A program made the translations under genes and the position numbers. Below, one piece after another: positions 1-8,346 of a stretch of DNA of 17,926 nucleotides; within the stretch, counting starts at the first letter, position 1; each line of letters starts with the position of its first letter. Where the stretch lies: contig NJFT01000394.1 in the NCBI GenBank assembly GCA_002221725.1, forward strand, positions 1 to 17,926, in the 5' to 3' direction. The notes below the pieces were generated by a model. The model worked only from the letters and a program-made list of their open reading frames with translations. It did no database searches and was not told the DNA's origin. This stretch comes from Scedosporium boydii (Eukaryota > Ascomycota > Sordariomycetes > Microascales > Microascaceae).

Positions 1-704
1 TCCTGTATTGTGGTGACTAGAAGTGTGGAAATAATCCATGATTGAAGTTGGATGGGCTGAAATGGCGATGTGGTTTTGGGGGGGGGCCGAATGTGGGGGG
101 GGGCCGGAAGTGGGGTGGGCAACTTATCACGTACTCATGGCGGGCTTTGCTAGACAAGCTCCATTCCGACATAGTAATATATGGTGATCTAGTCAATGCC
201 TCTGATGTAGGTGGTACTGTTTCAGCATCCCCTCCCACATGTGCTTGGAATGGCTTCGAGTGGAGGTACAACCCTGGTCATATTTCAGTTCAAAGAGCCA
301 ATCCTTCACTTCAATTATGGTGCTGTGTGTACGGATGACTTCAACTCTGAGGTGGTATTGGGAAGTGAGTGGCCGTTTTGGTCGGGGCGCCTCGACAGGC
401 TTACAGGTTTCTGATGATACTGGTCGTGGGATGGAGTTCAACGAGAAGCTTAAAGCAAGTCATTAGTGGCTGCACGCGCGAAGTGATACGCCAATCATAT
501 GTCCTACTCCGGACTTGTGCTGTATATTGATCCCTCTTTTCCGCGCTAAAGTCGCCCTCGTTGTGAATCTCGTAACGCAACAGAAGTGGAACTCGGGCGT
601 TTGTAAGTAAGAATCTAGAGGGTTAAGAGGAATACTATTATATCTGATTGATGTCTTCCAGTTAGGCTGCCCTGGTTTACATGCATGCCGAGCTGTTATT
701 CAAA
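1..704. other. non-coding flank, no supported gene
   Basis: Several overlapping frames of 65-100 codons stay open here on both strands, but none has a recognisable motif, a convincing start context or splice signals, and they overlap one another. The right part is the 3' flank of the amidohydrolase, whose stop lies at 705. The only structured element is the G-run cluster at 78-119, listed separately. Confidence 0.6.
78..119 (+). other. G-run cluster, potential G-quadruplex
   Basis: Four G runs lie on the plus strand: nine G at 78-86, nine at 95-103, four at 112-115 and three at 117-119. The loops are 8, 8 and 1 nt. The first two runs share a 17-nt spacing and similar following bases (CCGAATGT and CCGGAAGT), so they may be a small tandem duplication. 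The pattern fits a G-quadruplex-forming tract; a role is not shown. Confidence 0.5.
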
Positions 705-2093
705 TCACCAGCGCTCTCTGTCGATTGTGACGGGCCAGGTTTTCAGTGAGCTAAACGCTACATGTCCATCCTTCACCACAGCAAGCACGGTATTCTTATC
801 ATCCAAAGCTGTAATTTCGTCCAGAGGGTTCTTATTCAAGACAATCATATCAGCCAAGAATCCTTCCTTGATCTGCCCAAGCTCTTTCTCCCGCCGGAAG
901 AGTTTGGCGTTGTTGGTGGTCGCAGTGCGAAGAATCTGTGCTGGCGTCTGCACTTGAGCTCGGAGGGTGAACTCTTTGAGCTGGAACTGGTGCATACCGG
1001 CGATCAGGTCTGAGCCAAAACAGATTTCCACGCCTGCTTCGGTCGCAACCTTCAGGGCGTTTAACCCCGAGGCCAGCACTGCCTTGTTCTTGGCCGTACA
1101 CACTTCATTCAGGAACTGATCGTAGGGCGGCAAAGTCATAGCGTAGCTTGTAACCAAGGTGGGAGTGAAGGTAATGCCTTTCTCGACCATGAGCTCAGCA
1201 GTCTCCCGGTCAAGGAAATTTCCGTGCTCGATGCCAAGGACACCATTTTTAATCATGTGGCGCATCGCGCGGACCGTGTAAGCGTGGGCAGTGACATAGG
1301 TGTCGAAGCTGGCCGCAGTTTTCGTGATGGCCTGGATCTCTTCGTCAAGGAACTGCTGGTGACCAAGATTATCGAGCCGGCTGGCGACGCCGCCGCCGCC
1401 CATAATCTTGATGAAGTCGGCACCCTTGCGAATTTCGTCGCGAACCGCAACCGAACACTCGGTCACGCCGTCGCAGAGCCGCCCAATCCCGGGCCTATGT
1501 CCGGCGCAACATTTTAATGTGGGATCCTCGTCGGAGAAGAACGGGCGCTGGTCGCCATGTCCTCCCGTCTGAGAGAGCGCATGGCCGGAGATGAGTAGTC
1601 GCGGCCCGGTGATCAGCCATTCGTTGATGGCTTCTTTCAGCGATATATCGGCGCCACCACAGTCACGGGCGGTGGTAAATCCTCTCCGAAGCATTTCTCC
1701 GGCGAGGAAGGTGGAGCGAAAGTTGTTCATCGACGCTGGAATGTTCTTGTATGTACCTCGGAGATCTGCCTCACCGGGCGTCGCAGTGACGTGTACATGG
1801 GCATCCAGAAGGCCAGGGCACAAAAATTTGCCCTCTAGATCAATGACGGTTACGTCTTCTTGGGAGTCAACGCCATCTGAGACGCTCGCACCCACCAAAA
1901 CGCTCTTGATGCGGCCACCCACGGCGACAATTGTTGCAGGTTCGAGAACTTGGGCTTCTAAGGGATCAATCAATTTTGCATTGATGATTCTGAATGGCTT
2001 GTGAGTTGGTAGGACCCAAGGCTTGTCTCCAACAATCCCGTGGGGGGGACTGGAGGACTGAGGTGTTCTGTCAGGCATGGAAACCTGCGTCAT
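705..2093 (-). CDS. metal-dependent amidohydrolase (ochratoxinase/imidazolonepropionase-like)
   Basis: A single-exon protein of 462 residues, which is full length for the superfamily. After a leader of about 30 residues comes the small beta-sandwich part (near residues 33-90), then PGLLDAHVHVT with the HxH metal ligands H99 and H101 opening the TIM barrel. Further likely ligands are K229 in FIKIMGGGG (the lysine expected to be carboxylated and to bridge two metals), H270 in VTAHA, H290 in IEHGN and D362 in FGSD. The spacings K-H 41 and H-H 20 agree with those I remember for Aspergillus ochratoxinase, so a cytosolic binuclear-metal amidase or peptidase of that group is likely; the substrate is unknown. 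No signal peptide is evident. The C-terminal GQIKEGFLADMIVL segment is the usual return to the beta-sandwich. M1 is taken as the start, but M6 (at 2078) is possible. The gene is transcribed away from the permease at 2569, with 475 bp between the two starts, which suggests shared control. Confidence 0.9.
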   Translation of the reverse strand: MTQVSMPDRTPQSSSPPHGIVGDKPWVLPTHKPFRIINAKLIDPLEAQVLEPATIVAVGGRIKSVLVGASVSDGVDSQEDVTVIDLEGKFLCPGLLDAHVHVTATPGEADLRGTYKNIPASMNNFRSTFLAGEMLRRGFTTARDCGGADISLKEAINEWLITGPRLLISGHALSQTGGHGDQRPFFSDEDPTLKCCAGHRPGIGRLCDGVTECSVAVRDEIRKGADFIKIMGGGGVASRLDNLGHQQFLDEEIQAITKTAASFDTYVTAHAYTVRAMRHMIKNGVLGIEHGNFLDRETAELMVEKGITFTPTLVTSYAMTLPPYDQFLNEVCTAKNKAVLASGLNALKVATEAGVEICFGSDLIAGMHQFQLKEFTLRAQVQTPAQILRTATTNNAKLFRREKELGQIKEGFLADMIVLNKNPLDEITALDDKNTVLAVVKDGHVAFSSLKTWPVTIDRERW

Positions 2094-2568
2094 CGTTAAA
2101 ACGCGACTTTGGTGATTCGAAAACTTTTCGGATTATGGTGACGCGTAGTATGAAGGCTTGATAACAATAACGAGACTTTTCTTGGAAGTCGTAGTGATTC
2201 CAGATTGATGTAAACAACTGATTTCTGGACATTTCGAGAGATTTTTATTATCGGGAATTCGCCCGAGATCGGTCTTCGCAGCATAAACTGGTATATTCTA
2301 CTCGGGTACATGCACCCGGATATTTGTGTGCTATTCTCGGCTCCGGATCCGACCTTACTTCCCAAGATAGCAGCTGGAACATACCAACGACCCACCAGGA
2401 AACAGGACGATGATCTTAGCACGAAATTGATTCCTGGGATAATCTATAAAATAAAAACTTTCCCTTCTGGTTCCATCAGGTTAATCCAGGTTCAGAAAAC
2501 CAGCTGAGGCAGTCACCAATTTTGCTCCATCGGCAAGCGAATCCATCCCGCAGTAGTCAAGGAATAAT
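2094..2568. promoter_or_regulatory. divergent promoter between amidohydrolase and permease
   Basis: This 475-bp gap separates two divergent start codons. A TATA-like stretch (CTATAAAATA, about 2444-2453) lies about 115 bp before the permease start. Three matches to the fungal GATA-factor consensus HGATAR are visible: TGATAA at 2159-2164, TTATCG (CGATAA on the minus strand) at 2248-2253 and AGATAG at 2365-2370. Permeases of the allantoate group are often under nitrogen control through GATA factors, so these sites are plausible, but six-base matches occur often by chance. An open minus-strand frame at 2096-2422 is treated as leader or promoter sequence. Confidence 0.5.
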
Positions 2569-4288
2569 ATGGCCGAGAACTTGGAAAAAGTGGCCTCTAA
2601 GAAGACCAGCCTAGAGGTTGACAATGCGGTCGAAAGCACCCCAGCCTACACGCCCGAGGAAGAGGGCGAGGTCTTGAAAAAGATAGATCGCGTGGTTCTC
2701 CCACTGATGTGCTTCGTCCAGTTCTTCTCCTGTAAGCTTGACCTAGCTCCCCGAATTCCCGAGACGGTAAAGACGTTGGTATCGCTAACAGTCAAAAAAG
2801 ACCTAGACAAACAATGTAAGCTTCCCATGGACTCGATGGTGGGCCAAGACGACTAACTGAAGGGAGGAAAAAAAGCTATAGGATATGCTGCAATCTTTGA
2901 TCTCGCGGCTGATCTCAAGATGAGCAGCTACGAGTATTCTTGGTCTGTCAGTTCCTTCTATTTCGGCCAACTTGTCGCCGAGTATATTTTCATCTACATC
3001 ATGAGCCGAGTCCAAACCGCGCGGTTCGTCGGAATTACAGTGTAAGAAAGACCTTCTCTATGCAACCAGTAGCAAAATGGATCACTAATCTTGGCGACCG
3101 GTAGGATATGCTGGGGTATCATCGCAGGCTGCTTGGCGGCACCATCCAACTTTGGTGGCTTCACAGCTGTTCGCTTCATGCTGGGCTTCACTGAGGGAGG
3201 CGTCTCTCCTGCCTTCGTCGTCATTACAAGCTCATGGTACAAGAAGTCGGAGCAGCCTTTCCGGGTTGCCACATGGGTCACCTGCAACGGCCTCGCACAG
3301 ATCCTCGGCGGTCTACTCATGTACGGCGTCGGCCTCTCGCCGCACTCGGGAATTGCTAGCTGGAGAGTTATGTTCCTCGTTTGTGGCGGTGGTACACTGC
3401 TGGCTGGCGGCTTGTTCTTGTTCCTGATGCCTGTCGCGCCCGGAACCGCTTGGTTTCTCAACGAACGTCAGCGCGAAATCGCGGCTCAGAGATTAGCCGA
3501 GGAGCGTATCTCAAGGGAGCAAACCACTTTCATAAAGTCCCAACTGTGGGAGGCTATTCTCGATGTCCGCGTGTGGCTCCTGATTCTCGGCGCATTTTTC
3601 AATACTCTGGCATCGCCTGTCATCAAGGTTTGGCTCTAATCCCATCTCCGGAATATATCTTTGTGTGTATTATCCACTCCAAGCTCACATCCTCTAATAG
3701 TTCGCTTCCCTGGTCATCAACGGATTTGGCTGGTCCAAGCTTAACACCATGCTTGTCGGTCTCCCTGCTGGTGTTCTGCAGATCATACTCATCTGGACCG
3801 TCGCGATGGGTATCCGCTTTACCAAGATGCCGAGATGCTTCTGGGGTATCATTGCCTCAATTCCTCCCCTCGTCGGAAACATATGTCTCGCTACACTCCC
3901 AATGTCTTCCAAATGGGGAGTTGTTGTGTGCACTTGGCTAGCCACTGTGCTCTCGCCAACAATGGTAGTGCTTCTTAGCTTGATCTCGTCAAACTTCAAG
4001 GGCAACACCAAAAAGTCAGCCACTAGCAACGGATACTTCATCTTATATGCTGCGGCCGCAATTGCAGGACCCCAGTTATGGACCCACGGACCTAGATACA
4101 TGGAAGGAATCATCACCGATCTTGTTTCTATTGGGGCTGTCATTGTGATTTTCATCCTCTTCGGTATTTCGGCATCGTATGAGAATCGTCGCCGAGACCG
4201 CGAGAGTGAGAACACCGACACCACCGATCAGCCCGGAGACACAGACATGACAGACAAGCAGGATAAGAGCTTTCGATACACTATATAA
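2569..4288 (+). CDS. MFS permease, allantoate/anion:cation symporter (Dal5-like) family
   Basis: Proposed exons are 2569-2731, 2801-2815, 2876-3041, 3105-3627 and 3701-4288, giving 484 residues, close to the usual 480-520 of the family. The cytoplasmic N-terminus leads into the first membrane segment (LMCFVQFFSYLDKQS); this family motif is restored only if intron 1 uses the acceptor at 2799-2800, leaving a 15-nt exon 2. The earlier AG at 2790-2791 would insert three extra residues. Further family marks are the RFMLGFTEGG loop near residues 130-140, an ASWR segment, a long central loop with FLNERQREIA, GWSKLNTMLVGLPAGVLQ, and NGYFILYAAAAIAGPQLW in the second half. Introns are 69, 60, 63 and 73 nt with good donors and branch sites (ACTAAC in intron 2, CACTAAT in intron 3). 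It should sit in the plasma membrane and import a small organic anion such as a ureide, vitamin or carboxylate; the substrate cannot be told. The head-to-head amidohydrolase suggests a joint uptake and hydrolysis role. Confidence 0.9.
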
Positions 4289-4672
4289 AAATCTGCCTAG
4301 CTACAGGGGCTGTAAGCTGTGCGTGGCGCCATGATCAGTTTGTCGGAACTGAGGAAAGGATTACCATGTGCTTCTTAGTGAGCATAGGCAAATAACATAG
4401 GTAGCTCGCCGATATCTGGGAGCCACTGAAGGCTATATTATGGACTAAATAGACATTTCTACAAAGTATTGCAACAATACGATGGCGCTATAAACTAGGT
4501 TACGATCATCAGTGCGGAATAATCTGGAAACGCCAGCGCGACGGACCGCGAGGCCGTGATTTCGTTGCTTGAGGAGAAAAATCAGAAGTAGTGGAACTTG
4601 ATAGGGATGAATGTGAAGCGATATGGAAGCGTGTAAGGCGTTCGCACTTCCGGCTTTCTAATTCTACCATCC
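4289..4672. other. 3' flank of the permease, no gene seen
   Basis: No open frame or splice pattern is supported. Mixed-composition non-coding sequence leads up to the duplicated gene-end fragment at 4673. Confidence 0.6.
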
Positions 4673-4753
4673 TAGTATTGGCCGGTTGTCGATTTTTAAG
4701 AAACGTTCAACACAGTGAAGATCATCAGCGGAAAGAAGAAACCTTTATAGATT
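4673..4753 (+). pseudogene. duplicated 3' end of the MCT-like transporter gene
   Basis: This 81-bp segment repeats the far right end of the window (17845-17926). The first 50 bases are identical, followed by a few substitutions and a one-base length difference. It covers the last 14 codons of the MCT-like transporter (ending KKRSTQ), the TGA stop and about 35 bp of 3' flank. Upstream of 4673 no transporter sequence can be recognised, so it is a 5'-truncated gene relic rather than a second gene. Orientation is the same as the intact gene. It may come from segmental duplication, recombination or loss of a former tandem copy. Confidence 0.85.
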
Positions 4754-5188
4754 AACATGAAAAAACGAGCGTTAATTCACGATGATATGAGCAACTCTGT
4801 AGGATATCTTTCTTTATCGTGATAATCGGAAAGATGGGAACGTGGTCATAGTATCCCGGACTATTCAATCCACAGTTCTTGACGGAGGAGGTCTTGAGTT
4901 ACCTGGTTCCGACACTACTGGCTTGGCAGAGGGCTGTATATCGTACAATATTGTACTGCATAGACGAAAATTTCTGAGTGGATTTACAGAAGACCAATGA
5001 TGTCTTAAAAACATATAGAACGAACGTTCCTAGTTATAATGTCATATGGACCTTATAGTTCTATATTATTATATTTAAGGTTCGATTCTACTTATAAACT
5101 AAGTATAGATAGGATATAGATAGATAAAAAGCTAAAAGAGCTAAAAGACTATACTTCTATAAGTAAAACTTAAGGTCTTTCTCTTTAT

Positions 5189-5790
5189 CTACTGAGATGG
5201 AGAAAGAGGTGACTGCAGTGGAATTGGTATAGTTCTCTCATGGGCCGCAGGGCAGGGCGGAAGAACTTTCTTCCTTTGCGATGATATTTTCTTCTTCTAG
5301 AAGAAATTCTTCTTCTTCTTCTTCTTCATCAAGTTACTCAAGTTTCTCAAGTTTCAGAAGCTCTTCCTAATCATTAGTTTAATCAATTCAATTGACTCTT
5401 TTTCAGTCAGTTCCCATAGTTCTTGTCTGGCACTGTGTACAGACAGTTCTTCTATTATTTTATGTATGAAAGTGTCCTCTATTTGACCATTTCACCACTT
5501 CTTGGCTTCCCTTTATTTGGAAGCCTTCTTCTCATCTGATGTGGCCCTATTCCGACTGATCTTCATTATTGGTGACGTCCTGCTGCTTGTTCCGGCTTGA
5601 CACATGTCACAGGGTGCTCCTTTGAGCACTGGAATGATTCTTTTCTTCTTTTCTTCTTTTCTGATCTACTTATCAGTTATTTCTGACGTCTTATTTCACT
5701 ATTCCTGCCAGAAGAACTGTAGCACTTCTTGCAGGAACTATTCTTGACCATTTAACTACTTACTTCTTTCTTCTTTTCTTATTTCTTATA
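5189..5790 (-). pseudogene. decayed reading frame inside the AT-rich block
   Basis: One minus-strand frame stays coherent for about 200 codons but is interrupted by roughly eight stops. Its open stretches look like protein: a lysine/glutamate-rich run followed by GAPCDMCQAGTSSR, with a CxxC pair near 5600-5611; then a stretch of about 45 codons including HKIIEELSVHSARQELWEL; then a lysine run encoded by the (TTC)7 tract; then PPCPAAHERTIPIPLQSPL. The CxxC pair could be part of a zinc-binding domain. I do not recognise the family. All stops are TAA, TAG or TGA in positions compatible with C-to-T change. It is most likely the coding part of a repeat killed by mutation. Confidence 0.45.
5307..5327 (+). 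repeat. (TTC)7 microsatellite
   Basis: Seven perfect TTC units, preceded by the perfect 14-bp palindrome TTCTTCTAGAAGAA. On the minus strand they fall in the decayed reading frame as a lysine run. Confidence 0.8.
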
Positions 5791-5825
5791 GTGTAAACGG
5801 GTAGGCTGCACTGCCCCGTTTCACT
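5790..5825. repeat. inverted repeat at edge of the AT-rich tract
   Basis: AAACGGG (5795-5801) pairs with CCCGTTT (5815-5821), and AGTG (5790-5793) with CACT (5822-5825), with one bulged base and a 13-nt loop. It sits where the pyrimidine-rich decayed coding part meets the extreme AT tract, so it may mark a former element or gene border. A second hairpin (CCTGC-AGAAG pairing with CTTCT-GCAGG, with one mismatch) lies about 80 bp to the left. Confidence 0.45.
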
Positions 5826-6230
5826 ACTACTTACTTTTAATTCTAATATAAGAAATAGATAAAACTATAATATTTTATTAAGTCTTTTACAGCCTTATTA
5901 CTTTAATTTTTAAAAAATAGTAAATAATATTAAATATTAAAAAACTTTAAATAAATAAGTTTTATTAATATTTAATAAATAAATTTAAAATCTAGCCTCT
6001 AGCTACTAATAAATTTAATAATCTTTATATAATTATTATATTCTTCTTAAAATATATTATTTTAAATTTAATTATATTATTTATTATAATAAATATAGTC
6101 TTACTAAAAAAAATAAATAAATTAATATTTATATTATTAAAGATATATTATATATATTATACTTATAAGCTTTAGTTAGAAGAAAAACTATAATGGTAGT
6201 AAAGTTAATAACTACTAGCTGTGTATTTCC

Positions 6231-6639
6231 TCGGTGGTAGTAAGGTTTGTCATTATCTTTATAAATGAACGTATTGGCAACATTGCCAAGCTGGACGGAC
6301 ATGTTGTATAAGGCTGCCGAGACAGATCGGGCTGGACCAGGGCCGGGATTAGAAAAATCGCCGAAGGGTTACGACACTATGATCTAGTCTATATTTGAGT
6401 TCGAAGAAACTAGACAGTTCTCGGCTGGCAGGTGGAATACGATCAAACCTTGCAATGACAATGGGTAAAATAGGGGCTAAAATATGAAAGCTTTAATTAA
6501 ATACGGATCGTCTGCTTGTGACTGGAACAACGTCAAATTCCCTTTAATAGAAACATCAATCAGTCGGTCATAATAGGACCTCTGTGTTAAGTTACAGCTG
6601 CTTCTACCTCTATCGTTACAACGGAGATACGACTATCAA
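6231..6639. other. right flank of the AT-rich block; one 40-codon ORF
   Basis: Base composition returns to normal. A 40-codon frame starts with ATG at 6265 and reads NVLATLPSWTDMLYKAAETD near its start, which looks protein-like, but there is no matching exon or motif around it. It may be a fragment of a lost gene. Nothing else is supported. Confidence 0.3.
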
Positions 6640-7720
6640 ATGCGGATGGCATCTCACGGTCCTTTATCCCTCCCGGAGCTCCGATCCTCCAAGCACACCC
6701 TCACTCCCTCCGAGATGTATAGTAGGAAAGACGAAGAGCGCTGGGAAAATTCCACTACTTCCCTAAGCTTCCCCCAGAGCTCCGCACCACTATATGGGAG
6801 ATGGCTGTACGCCCTGGGAAGATAAAAGGTGTCTATTACTTCTCTCTATTTAAAAGTATTAGCAAGAGCCTGCTCATAGACCTGGCGGTCACTAACTACC
6901 AGTTAGTAAATATGAGAAAAAGTCCTAAAAGTTTCTTCTTGATATCAAGTATAAAGCTGCTGCTCCGAGAGTTCCTACTTATAGAAACAATATCAATATC
7001 TCTGAGCATTTATGGTTTAAAGGTAACCAGTCTCTCTACACATAGGATGTAGGTCTTTTCAATACATGTCGGGAGTCTAGCCAGGTCATCTGTAAGGCTA
7101 TTAAGCCGAGTCTGGATCTTGAGGAAGGTGGATGGGTGATTGAGGCGCGGCATAATGGAGAACTGGTGTACCTCCGAGTCAACAATTGGGACCTGTTTTG
7201 GTTTGAGCTCGAGCAGGAGGATATTGAGGCGTCTATGTCCATTTGATGGCGTGTGCTCCTTTCCCAGCCCACTTTCAGCCGCTTTACGCACATCCCATGT
7301 CATATTGCCTTTGAATTCGATCTAAGCTGGGCCGCTTCTCTCCCGGAAGACGGAGAACCTTTCTACCTACACCAGGAACCTAGCCCTCGTGGCATCGTCA
7401 CTCGTGCCTTTGAAGCATGGTATCGCCACCGGCTTCCTCTCGACACTAGAATCTGGATTATTGACCGAAGTATGCAGTTGAGCAGAGAGCCAGAGATACT
7501 ACGCTACTCTCCTTTTGTTTTCTCTGATTTACAGCATATATACGTTGACGTCAACAGCTGGGATATCTTAGGTGATAATATTAGGAAGAGGAAGAGGGAA
7601 AGAGACACAGCATTTTGCCTATGTAAGAGGCTTGAGAGTTGGAAAGAGACTATTCATGGGGCGCGGGTATCCAGCTGTCTCGGTGTTTTGGCCTGCATGT
7701 CCACAGAAGAGCATAATTGA
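6640..7720 (+). pseudogene. broken 2EXR-domain-like gene
   Basis: A protein of roughly 350 residues can be followed across three frames. The N-terminus begins near 6640-6646 (MASHGPLSLPEL). A frameshift near 6748 leads into FPKLPPELRTTIWEMAVRPG at 6759, the hallmark of fungal 2EXR proteins. A second shift between about 6835 and 6885 leads into the frame that continues to 7720, containing NTCRESSQVIC (the family's CRESR-like motif), FEFDLSWAASLPEDGEPF and LPLDTRIWIIDRS. That last frame has four stops, TAA 6893, TAA 6926, TAG 7043 and TGA 7244, all in register. TAA, TAG and TGA could come from CAA, CAG and CGA by C-to-T change, like the neighbouring AT-rich block. Only the C-terminal part (after 7244) is open for 150 codons. 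A real intron could hide one of the stops but not all. The cellular role of 2EXR proteins is unknown. Confidence 0.75.
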
Positions 7721-8346
7721 GTGAGGATGCGCCATCCAGACACCTTTCCCACGAGGTAGATGGAAAGTAGTTTACGCGGATAAATATGCTTAGAGGGGAG
7801 TATAGGTTTCCGTATGACCCCGTCCTCCGTTGTACGTCTCTCATCTTGAATCTTAAGTGCCTCGCCCACTCCACAAATAGCGTGAGAACTGAGGAGAAGC
7901 GAACAATTCACATCTGTCCTGTATTCATTCGCTCAGAAATAGCCAACATCTGCTAGCTAAAGTCCTTGCATGTGACCGGGAGATATGCAAGCCGCGATCC
8001 TGAGGTAGGTGCATTGGGTTAGTGTAGTCTCTCGAAATCCAGGAAGTCACTAAGAAACTTCCATCTATCAGTGGAAGGAACTTTGCATCATTAATGTCAT
8101 AATGCGTCATTGCCGAACAAGTCTGACTGTATTATCAATTGCAATTAAAAACTTTAACTCCTTGTGAGATAGCCCCTTCCCATTAACATTCATTGCCTTC
8201 TCTTAGAAACATTAGGATGGGCCACGCGGCGCGCTTTTAACAGTTCGTTCCTTCTCGATCAATGAGTTCAAACTAAACACCTGCTCGTCATCTGCGATTT
8301 CCCTGGACTTTGGTTAGCATCGTAGTTCTACCGCCCAGTCGATTCA
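7721..8346. promoter_or_regulatory. upstream region of the microexon gene
   Basis: No coding frame is supported between the broken 2EXR gene and the microexon gene. The last 250 bp probably hold the promoter and 5' leader of the gene starting at 8347, with AT-rich words (AATTAAAAACTTTAA, near 8144-8158) and a TTTTAACAG element near 8235-8243, but no clear TATA box. Confidence 0.35.

Larger units (their letters stand above)
5020..6230. mobile_element. AT-rich, RIP-like block, probably a dead repeat
   Basis: Base composition changes sharply here. About 5030-5170 and 5840-6210 are almost only A and T, with dense TA, TTA and TAA words, while 5170-5830 is pyrimidine-rich on the plus strand. The minus strand of the middle part carries a long reading frame broken by stops that could all derive from CAA, CAG or CGA codons. 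This is what repeat-induced C-to-T mutation leaves in old transposons. No terminal repeats, target-site duplication or recognisable transposase or reverse-transcriptase motif could be found, so the element class is open. Confidence 0.55.

Noticed and set aside
2096..2422. Minus-strand frame of 108 codons directly upstream of the amidohydrolase
   Set aside because: It lies wholly in the shared promoter, has no motif, and its composition looks like translated promoter DNA; the downstream ATG at 2093 begins a complete enzyme.
2994..3461. Minus-strand frame of 155 codons inside the permease
   Set aside because: Antisense shadow of permease exons 3-4.
3694..4224. Minus-strand frame of 176 codons
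   Set aside because: Antisense shadow of the last permease exon.
5076..5086. GGTTCGATTCT, resembling a tRNA B box
   Set aside because: No A box, acceptor stem or cloverleaf can be drawn around it in the AT-rich sequence.
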